The notes: generated by a model not told the origin, from the letters alone. A stretch of 64,000 nucleotides of DNA from Ignavibacteria bacterium (GCA_019187405.1 JABAQZ010000016.1:100869-164868), one strand, 5' to 3'. Counted from the first letter of the stretch, positions 1 through 10,478 are shown. Made by a program: numbers and translations.

Positions 1-1516
1 CTTGCAATTTTAATACTTCATACTTGTCAGCGTCGGTTAATGGATTTTTATATCTTTCCGGATCACTTTCAATTACTGCCTGTACTTTATAATACTCATC
101 AAAAGCTTCTTTGCTTTTTTCATATAACTCTGGGTACTGCTTTTTTATGAAATTGATATACCATCCTACGCTTAGCTGATCCCTGTTTAAGATAATAACA
201 TCTGGTCTTACGTGTTCGACAAAATTCAGGTATAAAGAAGAAGAAACGATAATATTCCATTGAATTGCAAAGATTATTGAATTTTCAGGAACGGATTTAT
301 AAATATCATTTAACAAATTTCTTATTGAATAATCGCCACTTTTATTATTAGCGGAATAATTCTGAGATAATGGAATTAAAAAAATCAGCAGAGAAATTAT
401 ACTTATCCTAAGGCTGTTTCCACTGAACTTCTTTATGAAGAATATTATGCCGTAAAATATCCATATCAGAGATACGATTATTATTAATAAAAAATAATTT
501 TCGATATCGATAATATTATAATTAACTGCATAAAACAAATTAAATAAAAACAGCAGCAAAGTTAATATCAACATGCGTTTACTGTGTTTATTTAATTCAA
601 TTATTCCCGGAATGATTAGAATAAGCGGTATAATATAAAACTCCATCGGAAAAAATTCAAAAAAGTACATCAATTGAGCAGAAGCCACATCAAATGAATT
701 AAACATTAAGCTTGCATACTGTCTTCCGAAAATATGCTGAAATAACTTTGCAAATGTATCAGGTTCTCCCCAGCTTATAATGCTTTTTCCCGATCTTACA
801 AGCAGATACAAATTAAATGAAAACCCAATTATAAAAGGAACGGCAGATTTTAAAATATTTGTTAATGATTCTTTATTATAACCATAAACAGAAAAATATA
901 AATAAATAAAACCTACCGATAAAAAAATTGTTGTCAGATGATTTGTAAATGATAGACCAAGAACAAATGAAAATAAAATCCATAAATTACCTGCTTTATC
1001 ACTTTTCTCCAGAGAGTGATTTATGGCATTAAGAAATAAATAAATCAGCAATACGAGAAAAAAGGAATGCAGAGAATAAACCTCAACGGCAGTTGCCGAA
1101 TCCCAAAAGGTTTTTGAGAATGCAAGTATTAAAGTAACTGCAAGCGCACAATTATAAACTACAATCTTGTTTTTTTCAATTACCAGCGCTTTTTTATCTT
1201 TATTTAAGTTTAAGCGAGTCGCAATAAGCACCAGTAAATTAAAGAAGATAAGAGTAGCAAGCGAAGAAACCACTGCGCACATTAAATTCAAATCATAAAT
1301 TGGAGTTCCAAACGGCAATTTAGAGAATAAACTTCCCAATACGGTGTATAATGGATATCCCGTAGGATGAGCTATTGCTAATTTTGCGGCAACAGTGGCA
1401 AGCTCTCCTGAATCAATATACCATACTGAAGGCGCTAGTGTGTTTAGATAAACTGCAAGCGGCAATGCAAAAGCAGCTATCTGATATATGAGTTTGACTT
1501 TAAAAATATTTTTCAT
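1..1516 (-). CDS. DUF2723 multi-spanning membrane protein, partial (C-terminus outside window)
   Basis: An open frame of about 505 codons starts at an ATG at 1516 and runs off the left edge without a stop. The N-terminus has the DUF2723 signature: N-T-L-A-P-S-V-W-Y-I-D-S-G-E-L near residue 25, then A-H-P-T-G-Y-P-L-Y. Many hydrophobic helices follow, and a soluble tail begins at about residue 420. DUF2723 proteins are GT-C-like integral membrane proteins; the animal relative TMEM260 is an O-mannosyltransferase, so sugar transfer across the inner membrane is a reasonable but unproven role. It lies 11 bases downstream of the CoA-binding gene on the same strand and is probably co-transcribed. The family call is firm; the substrate is unknown. 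Confidence 0.8.
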   Translation of the reverse strand, partial: MKNIFKVKLIYQIAAFALPLAVYLNTLAPSVWYIDSGELATVAAKLAIAHPTGYPLYTVLGSLFSKLPFGTPIYDLNLMCAVVSSLATLIFFNLLVLIATRLNLNKDKKALVIEKNKIVVYNCALAVTLILAFSKTFWDSATAVEVYSLHSFFLVLLIYLFLNAINHSLEKSDKAGNLWILFSFVLGLSFTNHLTTIFLSVGFIYLYFSVYGYNKESLTNILKSAVPFIIGFSFNLYLLVRSGKSIISWGEPDTFAKLFQHIFGRQYASLMFNSFDVASAQLMYFFEFFPMEFYIIPLILIIPGIIELNKHSKRMLILTLLLFLFNLFYAVNYNIIDIENYFLLIIIVSLIWIFYGIIFFIKKFSGNSLRISIISLLIFLIPLSQNYSANNKSGDYSIRNLLNDIYKSVPENSIIFAIQWNIIVSSSLYLNFVEHVRPDVIILNRDQLSVGWYINFIKKQYPELYEKSKEAFDEYYKVQAVIESDPERYKNPLTDADKYEVLKLQ

Positions 1517-1527
1517 AAATAATTTCT

Positions 1528-1938
1528 TCAGATATATTTTTGATGCTCTGTCATAATGCATTTGTTTTCTATGTATATCAGTCCATTTGATTCGGCAAGC
1601 AGTTTTGCATCATTATCAACTACTCCGACCTGCGTCCAAATGACTGAAGGTTTACATTTTAACAAAAGAATTTCTTTAATTAAATCGAATAAAAATTCAG
1701 ACCTTCTGAAAACATTGATTATCCTTACTTCAATCGGGATACTAAGTATTGAGTCAAAACAAGGAATATCATCTACGATTAACTTATTCAATCTGGGATT
1801 AATTCCAAATATATGGTAACCGTTTCCTTGCAGATATCTTCCGATTCTGTTGCTGGGTCTTGACCTGTTATCGGAAAAACCTACTACGGCAATTGATTTA
1901 TGCTTTTGAAATATTTCCCTGATTCTGTTATTATCCAT
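1528..1938 (-). CDS. CoA-binding domain protein (YccU-like)
   Basis: This 136-residue protein is a single CoA-binding (CoA_binding_2, COG1832) Rossmann domain. Residues 16-30 read I-A-V-V-G-F-S-D-N-R-S-R-P-S-N, the nucleotide-binding loop, followed by an I-N-P segment. The C-terminal half has I-W-T-Q-V-G-V and a conserved N-K-C-I-M-T-E-H, as in the family. The family resembles the N-terminal part of succinyl-CoA synthetase alpha but lacks catalytic domains, and its physiological role is not established. Length is normal. It sits between the terminator-like hairpin at 1957 and the DUF2723 gene 11 bases downstream. Confidence 0.85.
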   Translation of the reverse strand: MDNNRIREIFQKHKSIAVVGFSDNRSRPSNRIGRYLQGNGYHIFGINPRLNKLIVDDIPCFDSILSIPIEVRIINVFRRSEFLFDLIKEILLLKCKPSVIWTQVGVVDNDAKLLAESNGLIYIENKCIMTEHQKYI

Positions 1939-1956
1939 ATTCGGAGATATAAAAAT

Positions 1957-1990
1957 AAAGGGAACAATTCCGCCGGAATTATTCCCTTTT
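1957..1990 (-). terminator. Probable terminator after the CADD-like gene
   Basis: A long hairpin: 8-base outer arms AAAGGGAA/TTCCCTTT, one internal mismatch, then AATTCCG-C-CGGAATT. On the minus strand it is followed by a T-rich stretch (TTTATTTTTA). It lies 20 bases past the stop of the gene ending at 2010, so it fits a rho-independent terminator for that gene, with possible partial read-through into the CoA-binding gene. Confidence 0.6.
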
Positions 1991-2009
1991 GCTAAATAAC
2001 ATGTTTAAT

Positions 2010-2699
2010 TTAATTCACGCAATAATTTTTATAAACACCATCCAGAAAATTCCACATAAGTGTTGCGGATTCATTAACAGTATTAATTAATCTCCTTTGG
2101 TCTTCAGATGAAAGATCTTTTTTAACAATCAGATCGATTTCATCCTTTGAGTGATACACATCAGCTTCTTCGTGCACCGTGAAGAATTTTACTGCTTTAT
2201 CTGAATCAATCCCGTAAAATTTCTTTAATCCGTCGATCTTTGTTCTTGATACTTCGGGAACCTGAGATTCATAAGCATAAAGTGATGCAAGCCCTAAGGT
2301 ATAATCATGCGAGCGTGTAAGCTCGTACATACCATCAACAAGATCTTCAACCTCTCTTATCGGCATCGTATTTTTTACTTCATCTTCTTTTAATCCCAAA
2401 CTATTTGCAAAATCAAGCCAAAGTCTCGGATGATCTTCTATCCCGGTCTTAAAGCCTTCTTCATCGGCAAGATTCTCCAGTAAAACTTTTCTGGTATTTA
2501 CATCATCACAGTTTGAATGTACGCAGCTTACAAATCTTGGAAAGTGTTTAACAAAATGATAATACTGTTTTGCATATTCCTTAAGTTCGTTTTGAGATAG
2601 TTTACCTTCGTTCCATTTTTGATAAAATGGATGTTTCAGCAAACTTTTATTTTCAATTGCAGCATTTACTTCTTCTATAAATTTTTCTTTTGAAAGCAT
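2010..2699 (-). CDS. CADD/PqqC-like diiron oxygenase, possible p-aminobenzoate synthase
   Basis: A 229-residue helical protein of the heme-oxygenase-like/TenA-PqqC fold, closest in pattern to Chlamydia CADD, which makes p-aminobenzoate for folate by sacrificing its own residues. The metal-ligand pattern is visible: E80/E81, H90, E144 and H176-x3-D180-x2-H183 (sequence H-E-E-A-D-V-Y-H). A Tyr at 26 (H-P-F-Y) and a Lys at 154 (S-R-T-K) lie close to the positions of the CADD residues implicated in the self-sacrificing reaction (Tyr27 and Lys152 in Chlamydia). It stands alone between gcvP and a terminator, with no pqq genes nearby, which argues against PQQ synthesis. The family is likely; the pABA role is inference from residue pattern and remembered literature. 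Confidence 0.75.
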   Translation of the reverse strand: MLSKEKFIEEVNAAIENKSLLKHPFYQKWNEGKLSQNELKEYAKQYYHFVKHFPRFVSCVHSNCDDVNTRKVLLENLADEEGFKTGIEDHPRLWLDFANSLGLKEDEVKNTMPIREVEDLVDGMYELTRSHDYTLGLASLYAYESQVPEVSRTKIDGLKKFYGIDSDKAVKFFTVHEEADVYHSKDEIDLIVKKDLSSEDQRRLINTVNESATLMWNFLDGVYKNYCVN

Positions 2700-2785
2700 A
2701 ATTTAATTTTTGTTAATAAATTTCGGACAAATTAAACATTATTTATAAAACATTAAACACATTTAAGATAATCGGTTATTGCCGT

Positions 2786-5668
2786 TCAGCCGATTTCTTC
2801 TACTGCATAATCCGAGATCGGATTACAGCTGCATACGAGATTTCTGTCGCCGTATGCATTATCTATTCTGCCAACGGCAGGCCAGAATTTATTCATTGCT
2901 AAACCCGAACTGGGGAATGCCGCTTTTTGTCTTGAATAAGAATGATTCCATTCGTCTGATGTAACATGTCTTGCTGTATGCGGCGCATTTTTCAATACAT
3001 TGTCCGAAATGTCAGCTTCACCGTTTTCAATTTCCGATATTTCATCTCTGATTGAAATCATAGCTTCGCAAAATCGGTCAAGCTCCGCTTTGCTTTCACT
3101 TTCAGTAGGCTCAAACATTAGAGTACCCGGAACAGGGAATGACACTGTCGGAGCATGAAAATTATAATCCATCAGTCTCTTTGCAATATCTTCTACTTCC
3201 ACCTTTGCCGTCATTTTAAAATTTCTCATGTCAAAAATAAGTTCATGCGCAACCCTTCCGTTTTTTCCTTCATAAAGTGTTTTATAATAATTCTTTAGTC
3301 TGTCTTTAACATAATTTGCATTCAGGATTGCGGCTTCGGTTGCCTTTTTCAGACCTCTTGCTCCCATCATTTTAATATATGCATAAGAAATGACAAGAAT
3401 GTTAGGACTTCCATAAGGAGCTGAAGATACCGCTCCAATGGCTTTGTCTCCTCCTGTTTTAATTATTGCATGTCCAGGTAAAAACGGAATCAGATGTTCT
3501 GCAACTGCAATCGGACCCATTCCAGGTCCTCCGCCTCCGTGTGGAATGCAAAATGTTTTGTGTAGATTAAGGTGGCAGACGTCAGCGCCTATCATTGCCG
3601 GACTGGTAAGTCCTACCTGTGCATTCATGTTTGCTCCATCCATATACACCTGTCCGCCGAATGAATGAATTATGTTGATTATTTCCGTAATTGTTTCTTC
3701 AAAAATTCCGTGAGTAGAAGGATATGTTACCATTAATGCTCCCAAGCTGTCCTTATACTGCTCTGCTTTTTTCTTAAGATCATCGATATTAATGTTACCT
3801 TCATCATCGCTGTTTACTACCACTACTTTCATTCCTGCCATCACTGCACTTGCGGGATTCGTTCCGTGTGCTGAAGAAGGGATTAGACATATATTTCTAT
3901 CTTCCTCTCCTTTGCTTTTATGATATTCTCTGATAACCATCAGCCCGGCATATTCACCCTGTGCGCCGGAATTTGGCTGAAAAGAAATACTTCTAAATCC
4001 CGTGATCTTACACAAGTCGTCCGCCAATTCGTCGATGATTTTTTTATATCCTAAAGCCTGCTCGGATGGAACAAACGGATGTATCTCACCGAATTCCGGC
4101 CAGGTAAGACCTTCCATTTCAGCTGTCGCATTCAGCTTCATTGTACATGAACCAAGCGGTATCATCGATGAAGTAAGTGACAGATCTCTGTTTTCGAGAT
4201 TTTTTAAATATCTCAACATCTCTGTTTCCGATCTGTATTTATGAAAAACAGGATGCAGCATGTAATTGCTTTTTCTTCTGAATTCATCTGAAATAATATC
4301 CGGATAGAATTCTGCAATGTCATCTAATGAAACCGAATCTTTTTTCAAAAGCTCTGCAAAGATCAATGTAATTTCTTTTATATCTTCAATGTTTGTCGTT
4401 TCACTGATAGAAATTCCTGCGCCGTCTTCAAAGTATCTGAAATTTACTCTTCTGCTTTCGGAAAGTTTTTTTAAATGAGATATCTTTTCTTTGTCCAGAG
4501 ATATTTTAAGTGTATCAAAGAAAATTTTATTTTCCTGATTTAAGCCAAGTTTTTTTAAAGAGGTCTCAAGAAGTGATGTCAAACCATGAATTCTTTCGGC
4601 AATTTTCTTTAATCCATCAGGTCCGTGATATACGGCATACATTGCTGCGACAATTGCAAGCAATACCTGAGCAGTGCAAATATTACTCGTAGCTTTTTCT
4701 CTCTTAATGTGCTGTTCTCTCGTCTGAAGAGCCATTCTGTAAGCAGGATTTCCATGCTTGTCAATCGACACGCCAATGATTCTGCCGGGTATATGACGTT
4801 TAAATTCATCCTTTGTTGCAAAATATGCCGCATGCGGACCGCCGTATCCCATTGGGACGCCAAATCTTTGAGTTGAACCAACAACACAATCAGCGCCGAA
4901 TTCACCCGGAGGAGTTAAAAGAAGCAGACTCATTATGTCAGCTATTGCAATGGTAAAAATGTTTTTGGAATGAGCGTCTTGAAAAAATTCTTTGTAACTA
5001 TAAACAGCGCCATTCCCCGACGGGTATTGTACAAATACTGCAAAGATATCTTCTGTCAGTTTAATATTTTTGAAGTTACCGGTCAACACTTTAATTCCGG
5101 CAGATTCTGCCCGTGTTTTAATTACGTCAATTGTCTGCGGAAAGCACTCATCAGAAACGAATACCGATGTTGCATTTTTATTTTTCTTAATATGATTAAA
5201 CATTAACATTGCCTCTGCGGCGGCTGTCCCTTCATCGAGAAGCGATGCATTTGCAATGTCCATTCCTGTGAGATCAGTTACCATGGTTTGAAAATTCAGC
5301 AAAGCTTCCAGTCTGCCTTGTGAAATTTCAGCCTGATAAGGAGTATATTGAGTGTACCAGCCCGGATTCTCAAGTATGTTTCTTAAAATCACACCCGGAG
5401 TAATTACGGGATAATATCCCATTCCAATATATGACTTGTATATTTTGTTTAAAGAAGCTGTTTTTTTTAAATTATTCAGAAACTCGAATTCACTTTGAGG
5501 CGGGTCCAGTTTAAGGACTTCATTTAATTTGATATTTTCCGGTATTGTCTCATTGATTAATTCATCAAGACTTGATACGCCAATTACATCAAGCATTTTA
5601 GAAATTTCATTATCATCCGGTCCGATATGTCTGTTTTCAAAAATATCGGGATGCATAAATTGTGTCAT
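2786..5668 (-). CDS. gcvP: Glycine dehydrogenase (decarboxylating), P-protein
   Basis: A 960-residue single-chain P-protein of the glycine cleavage system. It decarboxylates glycine with PLP and passes the aminomethyl group to the lipoyl H-protein. N-terminal half: I-G-M-G-Y-Y near residue 80 and the Y-Q-A-E-I-S-Q-G-R motif. C-terminal half: N-L-H-K-T-F with the PLP lysine, preceded by a G-A-D-V-C-H segment and followed by I-P-H-G-G-G-G-P-G. Length matches the fused bacterial/mitochondrial form, not the split GcvPA/GcvPB form. The start is M-T-Q-F-M-H; the Met at residue 5 is a possible alternative. No gcvT or gcvH lies beside it; pdxH, which makes its cofactor, is the next gene upstream on the same strand. 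Confidence 0.97.
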   Translation of the reverse strand: MTQFMHPDIFENRHIGPDDNEISKMLDVIGVSSLDELINETIPENIKLNEVLKLDPPQSEFEFLNNLKKTASLNKIYKSYIGMGYYPVITPGVILRNILENPGWYTQYTPYQAEISQGRLEALLNFQTMVTDLTGMDIANASLLDEGTAAAEAMLMFNHIKKNKNATSVFVSDECFPQTIDVIKTRAESAGIKVLTGNFKNIKLTEDIFAVFVQYPSGNGAVYSYKEFFQDAHSKNIFTIAIADIMSLLLLTPPGEFGADCVVGSTQRFGVPMGYGGPHAAYFATKDEFKRHIPGRIIGVSIDKHGNPAYRMALQTREQHIKREKATSNICTAQVLLAIVAAMYAVYHGPDGLKKIAERIHGLTSLLETSLKKLGLNQENKIFFDTLKISLDKEKISHLKKLSESRRVNFRYFEDGAGISISETTNIEDIKEITLIFAELLKKDSVSLDDIAEFYPDIISDEFRRKSNYMLHPVFHKYRSETEMLRYLKNLENRDLSLTSSMIPLGSCTMKLNATAEMEGLTWPEFGEIHPFVPSEQALGYKKIIDELADDLCKITGFRSISFQPNSGAQGEYAGLMVIREYHKSKGEEDRNICLIPSSAHGTNPASAVMAGMKVVVVNSDDEGNINIDDLKKKAEQYKDSLGALMVTYPSTHGIFEETITEIINIIHSFGGQVYMDGANMNAQVGLTSPAMIGADVCHLNLHKTFCIPHGGGGPGMGPIAVAEHLIPFLPGHAIIKTGGDKAIGAVSSAPYGSPNILVISYAYIKMMGARGLKKATEAAILNANYVKDRLKNYYKTLYEGKNGRVAHELIFDMRNFKMTAKVEVEDIAKRLMDYNFHAPTVSFPVPGTLMFEPTESESKAELDRFCEAMISIRDEISEIENGEADISDNVLKNAPHTARHVTSDEWNHSYSRQKAAFPSSGLAMNKFWPAVGRIDNAYGDRNLVCSCNPISDYAVEEIG

Positions 5669-5947
5669 AAAATTATCTTGCAGTTAGTTTGTTTTAATTA
5701 AATTTTGTAAATATACTTCATATTTAGCTTAATCTAAATTCTATTATTTGTCCAAAAATTGCATTATTTCTGATTTTATGTTTAATGAAGCGCAATAATG
5801 AATTCAAAGAAGCAAAGCTAACTATGACATTCTGCCTTAATAAATCTGCTTCTTGAAACCTACGGATGTTAGAAAGTTTTTTGATTTTAAAAATGGAGAT
5901 TACTGGAATAAAGTTGATTTTTTAAAAATTTTCAAACAATATTTCAA

Positions 5948-5972
5948 CTACAGAAGTCTTAGACTTCTGTAG
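5948..5972. repeat. 25-bp near-perfect palindrome in the gcvP-pdxH gap
   Basis: Two 12-base arms (CTACAGAAGTCT and its reverse complement) flank a single T. It lies in the 366-base gene-free stretch 5669-6034 between pdxH and gcvP. There is no T-run on the minus strand directly after it, so it is not an obvious terminator. A dispersed palindromic (REP-like) element is the simplest reading. The rest of the gap is AT-rich and I see no gene in it; it presumably holds the gcvP promoter. Confidence 0.6.
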
Positions 5973-6034
5973 TCCATATAACTTTTGAATGCTACATTTA
6001 AACATACAATTATATCTTTCTCCCTTAAATTTTC

Positions 6035-6724
6035 TCATGGAGACAATCTCTGTTTTTTCCAAATTTTATTATCCTGCAATATGTACTGTATCCTGTCATG
6101 AAGCCTGTTGACTCTACCCTGCCAGAATTCCATTTCTTCAGGTATCATTCTGTATCCGCCCCAGTTTTCAGGTCTGGGAACTTCTTTATCCCTGTATTTC
6201 TCATCAAGTTCCTTGAAAATCTTTTCCAGCTCATCTCGTCCGGAAATTACTTTACTCTGCTCCGATGCCAGTGCGCTGATCTGACTTCCTCTCGGACGAC
6301 TGTGAAAATATTTGTCGGATTCTTCGGCTGATACTTTGTTCACTCGCCCTTCCACTCTCACCTGCCTGTATAACTCCATCCATAAAAAAGTCAAAGCTCC
6401 ATAATTATTCTGAAGCAGCTCATTGCCTTTTCTGCTCATATAATTTGTATAAAACACAAATCCATCTTCATCAAATCCTTTTAGTAACACAATTCTACCA
6501 GACGGTCTGCCTGTTTTATCTGCAGTTGATAAGTGCATTATATTCGGTTCAGAAATTTTGTTCTTCACCGCATCTTCAAACCAATTTTCAAACTGTAAAA
6601 TGGGATTATCAAGCAAATCTTTTTCTTGTAATCCGCCTGAAACATACTCATTCCTGAAATTGGCAACCAGCTGTCGCAAAGTTTTATTCTTAAAATCTTT
6701 TTTAGTTAAACCTTCAAACTTCAT
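6035..6724 (-). CDS. pdxH: Pyridoxamine/pyridoxine 5'-phosphate oxidase
   Basis: A 229-residue FMN enzyme that oxidises PNP or PMP to pyridoxal 5'-phosphate. Family motifs seen: G-R-I-V-L-L-K-G-F near residue 75, the FMN/substrate segment F-Y-T-N-Y-M-S-R-K-G near 90, S-R-P-R-G-S-Q-I-S near 145, and the C-terminal W-G-G-Y-R, E-F-W-Q-G-R-V-N-R-L-H-D-R. The usual C-terminal R-L-x-P is present as Q-R-L-S-P, so the protein is complete. Its product PLP is the cofactor of GcvP downstream; the shared orientation may or may not mean co-transcription across the 366-base gap. Confidence 0.95.
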   Translation of the reverse strand: MKFEGLTKKDFKNKTLRQLVANFRNEYVSGGLQEKDLLDNPILQFENWFEDAVKNKISEPNIMHLSTADKTGRPSGRIVLLKGFDEDGFVFYTNYMSRKGNELLQNNYGALTFLWMELYRQVRVEGRVNKVSAEESDKYFHSRPRGSQISALASEQSKVISGRDELEKIFKELDEKYRDKEVPRPENWGGYRMIPEEMEFWQGRVNRLHDRIQYILQDNKIWKKQRLSP

Positions 6725-7113
6725 TTATATAAATATTCAAAATTCAATACCGGATTTTTTTAATTTATACAAAATACACATATTGTATTTGTTTTAATAG
6801 TTTAATTGCATTCTCCAAAGGTAAGAGCAATTGCGATGTTGTTTGATTTTTAGGGAAATTTATTGACAATCTTTTCTTAAACAAATTTTTTATTGAATTA
6901 CAAAAATGTTTTAGATACTAATGTATTTTTTAAATTAAAAGTACTAACAATGCAATTGTAAATTTTTTACGGTATAAGTAAATTGCATTCAAAGAAACAG
7001 AAATCATTTCAGATAAAGTTTTATTTAATTTCAAATAATTCTTCAAAAAGACCTGTATTTCTTTGCTTCTCTGAAGTTTAATTTTTTATAAAATATTTTT
7101 CATTTTAATTTTT
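6725..7113. other. Divergent intergenic region between pdxH and asnB
   Basis: A very AT-rich stretch of about 390 bases between the divergently read pdxH and asnB. No open frame of note and no strong hairpin. It should hold both promoters, but I cannot place them with confidence. Confidence 0.5.
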
Positions 7114-8781
7114 ATGTGCGGAATAGTTTGTGTTTTCGGTAACGGCAATAATGTAAAAAATCTAAGGCAAAATATCCTCGAGATGTCAAAAAAATTAAGA
7201 CATCGAGGACCCGATTGGTCGGGAATTTATTCGCATGACAATGTCATCTTTGCTCATGAACGTCTTGCAATTGTCGACCCTGCTTCAGGCAAGCAGCCCC
7301 TTTACAGTAAAGACAAAAAACTGATACTTGCCGCAAACGGTGAAATTTATAACCACATGCATCTGCATGATCATATCGGGAACTATGAATTTACAACTCA
7401 TTCAGACTGTGAAATAATTATTGCACTTTACAGAAATAAAGGAATAGAATTTCTTGAAGACTTAAACGGTATTTTTGCATTTGCTCTCTACGATGAAGAC
7501 AATGATGCATTCTTTATTGCCCGGGATCATATAGGAATAATACCTTTATATATTGGCTGGGACAAGTCAGGAAATTTTTATGCAGCATCAGAACTAAAGG
7601 CGCTTGAAGGCATCTGCAATAAAATTCAGGAATTTCTTCCCGGACATTACATTTATAGCAAGGAAGGTATTGAAATGAAGAAATGGTACAAACGCGACTG
7701 GTCTGAATATGCAAATGTAAAAAACAATACTTCAGATTTCAAAAAATTAAAAGAATCGCTCGAACAAGCGGTGCACAGACAACTGATGTCTGACGTACCT
7801 TATGGCGTTTTGCTCTCAGGAGGACTTGATTCATCAATTGTCTCTGCGGTTACAAAAAAATTCGCTTCAAAAAGAGTTGAAGCAGATGATAAAATTCCCG
7901 CATGGTATCCGAGACTGCATTCATTCGCAATAGGTTTACAAGGCTCGCCTGATCTAGAAGCCGCTAGAAAAGTCGCCGAACACATAAATTCAGTCCATCA
8001 CGAAATTCACTTCACGGTTCAGGAAGGTCTCGACGCTATCAGCGACGTGATTTATCATTTGGAAACTTATGATGTTACAACCGTTCGTGCATCGACGCCT
8101 ATGTATCTGCTTGCTCGTGTAATAAAGTCGATGGGAATTAAAATGGTTCTTTCAGGAGAAGGCGCGGATGAAATATTCGGAGGTTATCTTTATTTTCATA
8201 AAGCTCCGAACCCGGAAGAGTTTCATGTCGAGACCGTTCGTAAGCTCGGGAAACTTCATCTTTATGATTGCTTGAGAGCAAATAAATCATTAGCTGCCTG
8301 GGGCATTGAAGGGCGTGTACCTTTTCTTGATAAAGAATTTGTGGATGTTGCGATGAGAATTAACCCTGCAGATAAAATGGCAGGCGAAGGCAAAATTGAA
8401 AAATGGATACTCCGCAAAGCATTTGAGGAATATCTCCCGGAGGAAATTTTGTGGAGACAGAAGGAACAATTTTCAGATGGTGTCGGATACAGCTGGATCG
8501 ATACTTTGAAAAAAGTTGCCGAAGATGAAATCTCAGATGAAATGCTTGCCAAAGCATCTTACAGATTTCACATTAATCCTCCAAAGTCAAAGGAAGAATA
8601 CAGATACAGAATGATATTCAATAATCACTTCCCTTCGGATTCTGCGGCGTTATGCGTTCCATCCGTAAAATCAGTTGCCTGCAGTACGCCGGAAGCTCTT
8701 GCCTGGGACGCTTCATTTCAGAATGCAAATGATCCTTCGGGAAGAGCAGTAAAGTCAGTGCATGTTAAAGCTTATAGCTGA
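7114..8781 (+). CDS. asnB: Asparagine synthetase (glutamine-hydrolysing)
   Basis: A 555-residue AsnB. It starts M-C-G-I-V, so Cys2 becomes the glutaminase nucleophile once Met1 is removed. The N-terminal glutaminase domain shows R-H-R-G-P-D and N-G-E-I-Y-N. The C-terminal synthetase domain has the ATP-pyrophosphatase loop S-G-G-L-D-S-S near residue 235 and the S-G-E-G-A-D-E-I-F-G-G-Y segment near 350. It makes asparagine from aspartate, glutamine and ATP. Length and ending (P-E-A-L-A-W-D, then a short tail) fit the E. coli-type enzyme. It is transcribed alone. Confidence 0.97.
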   Translation: MCGIVCVFGNGNNVKNLRQNILEMSKKLRHRGPDWSGIYSHDNVIFAHERLAIVDPASGKQPLYSKDKKLILAANGEIYNHMHLHDHIGNYEFTTHSDCEIIIALYRNKGIEFLEDLNGIFAFALYDEDNDAFFIARDHIGIIPLYIGWDKSGNFYAASELKALEGICNKIQEFLPGHYIYSKEGIEMKKWYKRDWSEYANVKNNTSDFKKLKESLEQAVHRQLMSDVPYGVLLSGGLDSSIVSAVTKKFASKRVEADDKIPAWYPRLHSFAIGLQGSPDLEAARKVAEHINSVHHEIHFTVQEGLDAISDVIYHLETYDVTTVRASTPMYLLARVIKSMGIKMVLSGEGADEIFGGYLYFHKAPNPEEFHVETVRKLGKLHLYDCLRANKSLAAWGIEGRVPFLDKEFVDVAMRINPADKMAGEGKIEKWILRKAFEEYLPEEILWRQKEQFSDGVGYSWIDTLKKVAEDEISDEMLAKASYRFHINPPKSKEEYRYRMIFNNHFPSDSAALCVPSVKSVACSTPEALAWDASFQNANDPSGRAVKSVHVKAYS

Positions 8782-9401
8782 TTCAATGTCTAAGTATTGA
8801 CATGTTATAATTGAGAGACAGTTTCTACATCTTACAATCTTCACAAAATTTCATTTAGACCTTCTCATTAATATTATTGAGAAGTCAATCTCTATACTGA
8901 AATCCGGAAAATTTCTCTTTTAAGCATCAGCTTAATCGATTTCATTTCGATTTTACTTTATACAGGTAATTAATATTTACTTTTCTATAGTCTGATATAC
9001 AAAATAAATTCAACTTAAATTCAAATGCAAAGAATTTTTCAAAAAGATTATTTTTAATTTCATAAAATGGTTTTGAAAATTTTTTAAGCCGTAATTATGG
9101 CAACAATAAATGTTTCAGTGTAATGCAACAATTATCATATATTCAAATTAATTTATTATTCAGCGGCAGTAGCATGGTGAAATTTGAAACCTACACATTT
9201 TCAAATTTCGTTTGGTTTATTTATTTTCAAAACATTAATTTTATCCCAAATATTAGTAAAAAATACTTTTTAAATTAAACTTTTTATTTCTGAAAGGAGG
9301 TCAGAGATTTAAAAAGAAATCTAAATGTAAAAAGGTTTAGTTATTTTTCAAAAAGCGTTAAAATTTACAACAAACAATTTTTTAAATTAAAAACTCAAGC
9401 C
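8782..9401 (+). other. Gene-free stretch with an AT-rich hairpin
   Basis: No coding frame is supported in these 620 bases. At 9179-9209 there is a perfect 11-base hairpin (GAAATTTGAAA and its complement, 9-base loop) followed by a T-rich run on the plus strand. It could be a weak terminator, although it lies 400 bases past asnB. A strong purine-rich GAAAGGAGG lies at about 9292-9300 but is not followed by a usable frame. Confidence 0.35.
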
Positions 9402-10424
9402 ATGAAAAATTTAAACAAGCTGTTCACAGTAATTTTATTACTTTTGTGTTCGTTATTTCTATCTCAGTCAAATTCTTATGCTCTTGTTTACCCATTTAAT
9501 CTAAGTCTGTCCGGCTTGCAGGAAGTACCTCCGAATGCGTCGCCGGCTACAGGTAATATCAGCGGAACTTATGACGATATATCAAAGACAATTTCTTTTA
9601 ACATAACATTTACGGGTTTTATCGGACTTACTACTGCGGCACATTTTCACGGTCCTGCAGCTCCCGGCGTAAACGGACCTGTCTTAATTGGATTAACCGG
9701 ATTTCCTCTTGGCGTTACAAACGGCGCTTACGGGAATGCTTTTGTTTTGAATCCTACACAGGAAACTCATCTTTTGGGAGGTCTGGTTTACTGCAATCTG
9801 CATTCAAACATTTTCCCCGGCGGAGAAATCAGAACTCAAATGATTCTCGATGCACCTCTTCCTGTGGAGCTTTCATCATTTTCTTCTGTAATCAACAGAA
9901 ATAATGTCAAATTAAACTGGTCAACCGCTTCAGAAATTAATAATTCCGGTTTTGACATTGAAAGGAAAAACACAAACTCAATTGAATGGACAAAAATTGG
10001 TAACGTTATTGGAAACGGCACAACCAATGAAGCAATGAATTATTCATTTTCCGATTTAAAACTTCATTCAGGAACTTATAACTACCGTCTCAAGCAAATA
10101 GATTATAACGGCAACTATGAATATTTCAATCTTTCAAATGAAGTTAACATTGGTACGCCGTCGGGATTTTATGTTTCCCAAAATTATCCGAATCCTTTTA
10201 ATCCCACTACAAGAATAGATTATGATTTACCAGAGGACGGATTTGTTAACATAGTATTGTATAATGCTGTCGGTAAAGAAGTTTCCGTAATAACAAATGA
10301 ATTTAAACCGGCCGGATTTCATACTTTGCAAATTAACGGCTCAGAACTTTCAAGCGGTATTTATTTTTACAGGATCACTTCCGGTGATTTTACGGCAACA
10401 AAAAAGATGCAGCTAATAAAGTGA
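9402..10424 (+). CDS. Secreted CHRD-domain protein with T9SS sorting tail
   Basis: 340 residues. A signal peptide covers roughly residues 1-28 (K-N-L-N-K-L then a hydrophobic core ending near S-Y-A). Residues 32-150 are a CHRD domain: L-Q-E-V-P-P near the start, the A-H-F-H-G-P-A core, and G-E-I-R-T-Q near the end. A linker/Fn3-like part follows, beginning L-P-V-E-L-S-S-F at 153. The last 80 residues are a type A T9SS sorting domain (Q-N-Y-P-N-P-F-N-P). The protein should be exported through the Sec and T9SS pathways and surface-attached or released. CHRD function in bacteria is not established. A strong terminator follows at 10444. Confidence 0.88.
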   Translation: MKNLNKLFTVILLLLCSLFLSQSNSYALVYPFNLSLSGLQEVPPNASPATGNISGTYDDISKTISFNITFTGFIGLTTAAHFHGPAAPGVNGPVLIGLTGFPLGVTNGAYGNAFVLNPTQETHLLGGLVYCNLHSNIFPGGEIRTQMILDAPLPVELSSFSSVINRNNVKLNWSTASEINNSGFDIERKNTNSIEWTKIGNVIGNGTTNEAMNYSFSDLKLHSGTYNYRLKQIDYNGNYEYFNLSNEVNIGTPSGFYVSQNYPNPFNPTTRIDYDLPEDGFVNIVLYNAVGKEVSVITNEFKPAGFHTLQINGSELSSGIYFYRITSGDFTATKKMQLIK

Positions 10425-10443
10425 GATTTATATACTGATTTAC

Positions 10444-10478
10444 AAAACCCCGCAACTAATAATATCGCGGGGTTTTTT
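10444..10478 (+). terminator. Rho-independent terminator of the CHRD gene
   Basis: A perfect 10-base stem AAAACCCCGC/GCGGGGTTTT with a 13-base loop, ending in a run of six T on the plus strand, 20 bases past the stop at 10424. Confidence 0.85.

Noticed and set aside
4609..4905. 98-residue frame within gcvP
   Set aside because: It lies wholly inside a complete, highly conserved gene in another frame; shadow frame.
9292..9330. Strong Shine-Dalgarno-like GAAAGGAGG
   Set aside because: The next ATG is followed at once by a stop, and this lineage makes little use of such sites; probably chance or a relic.
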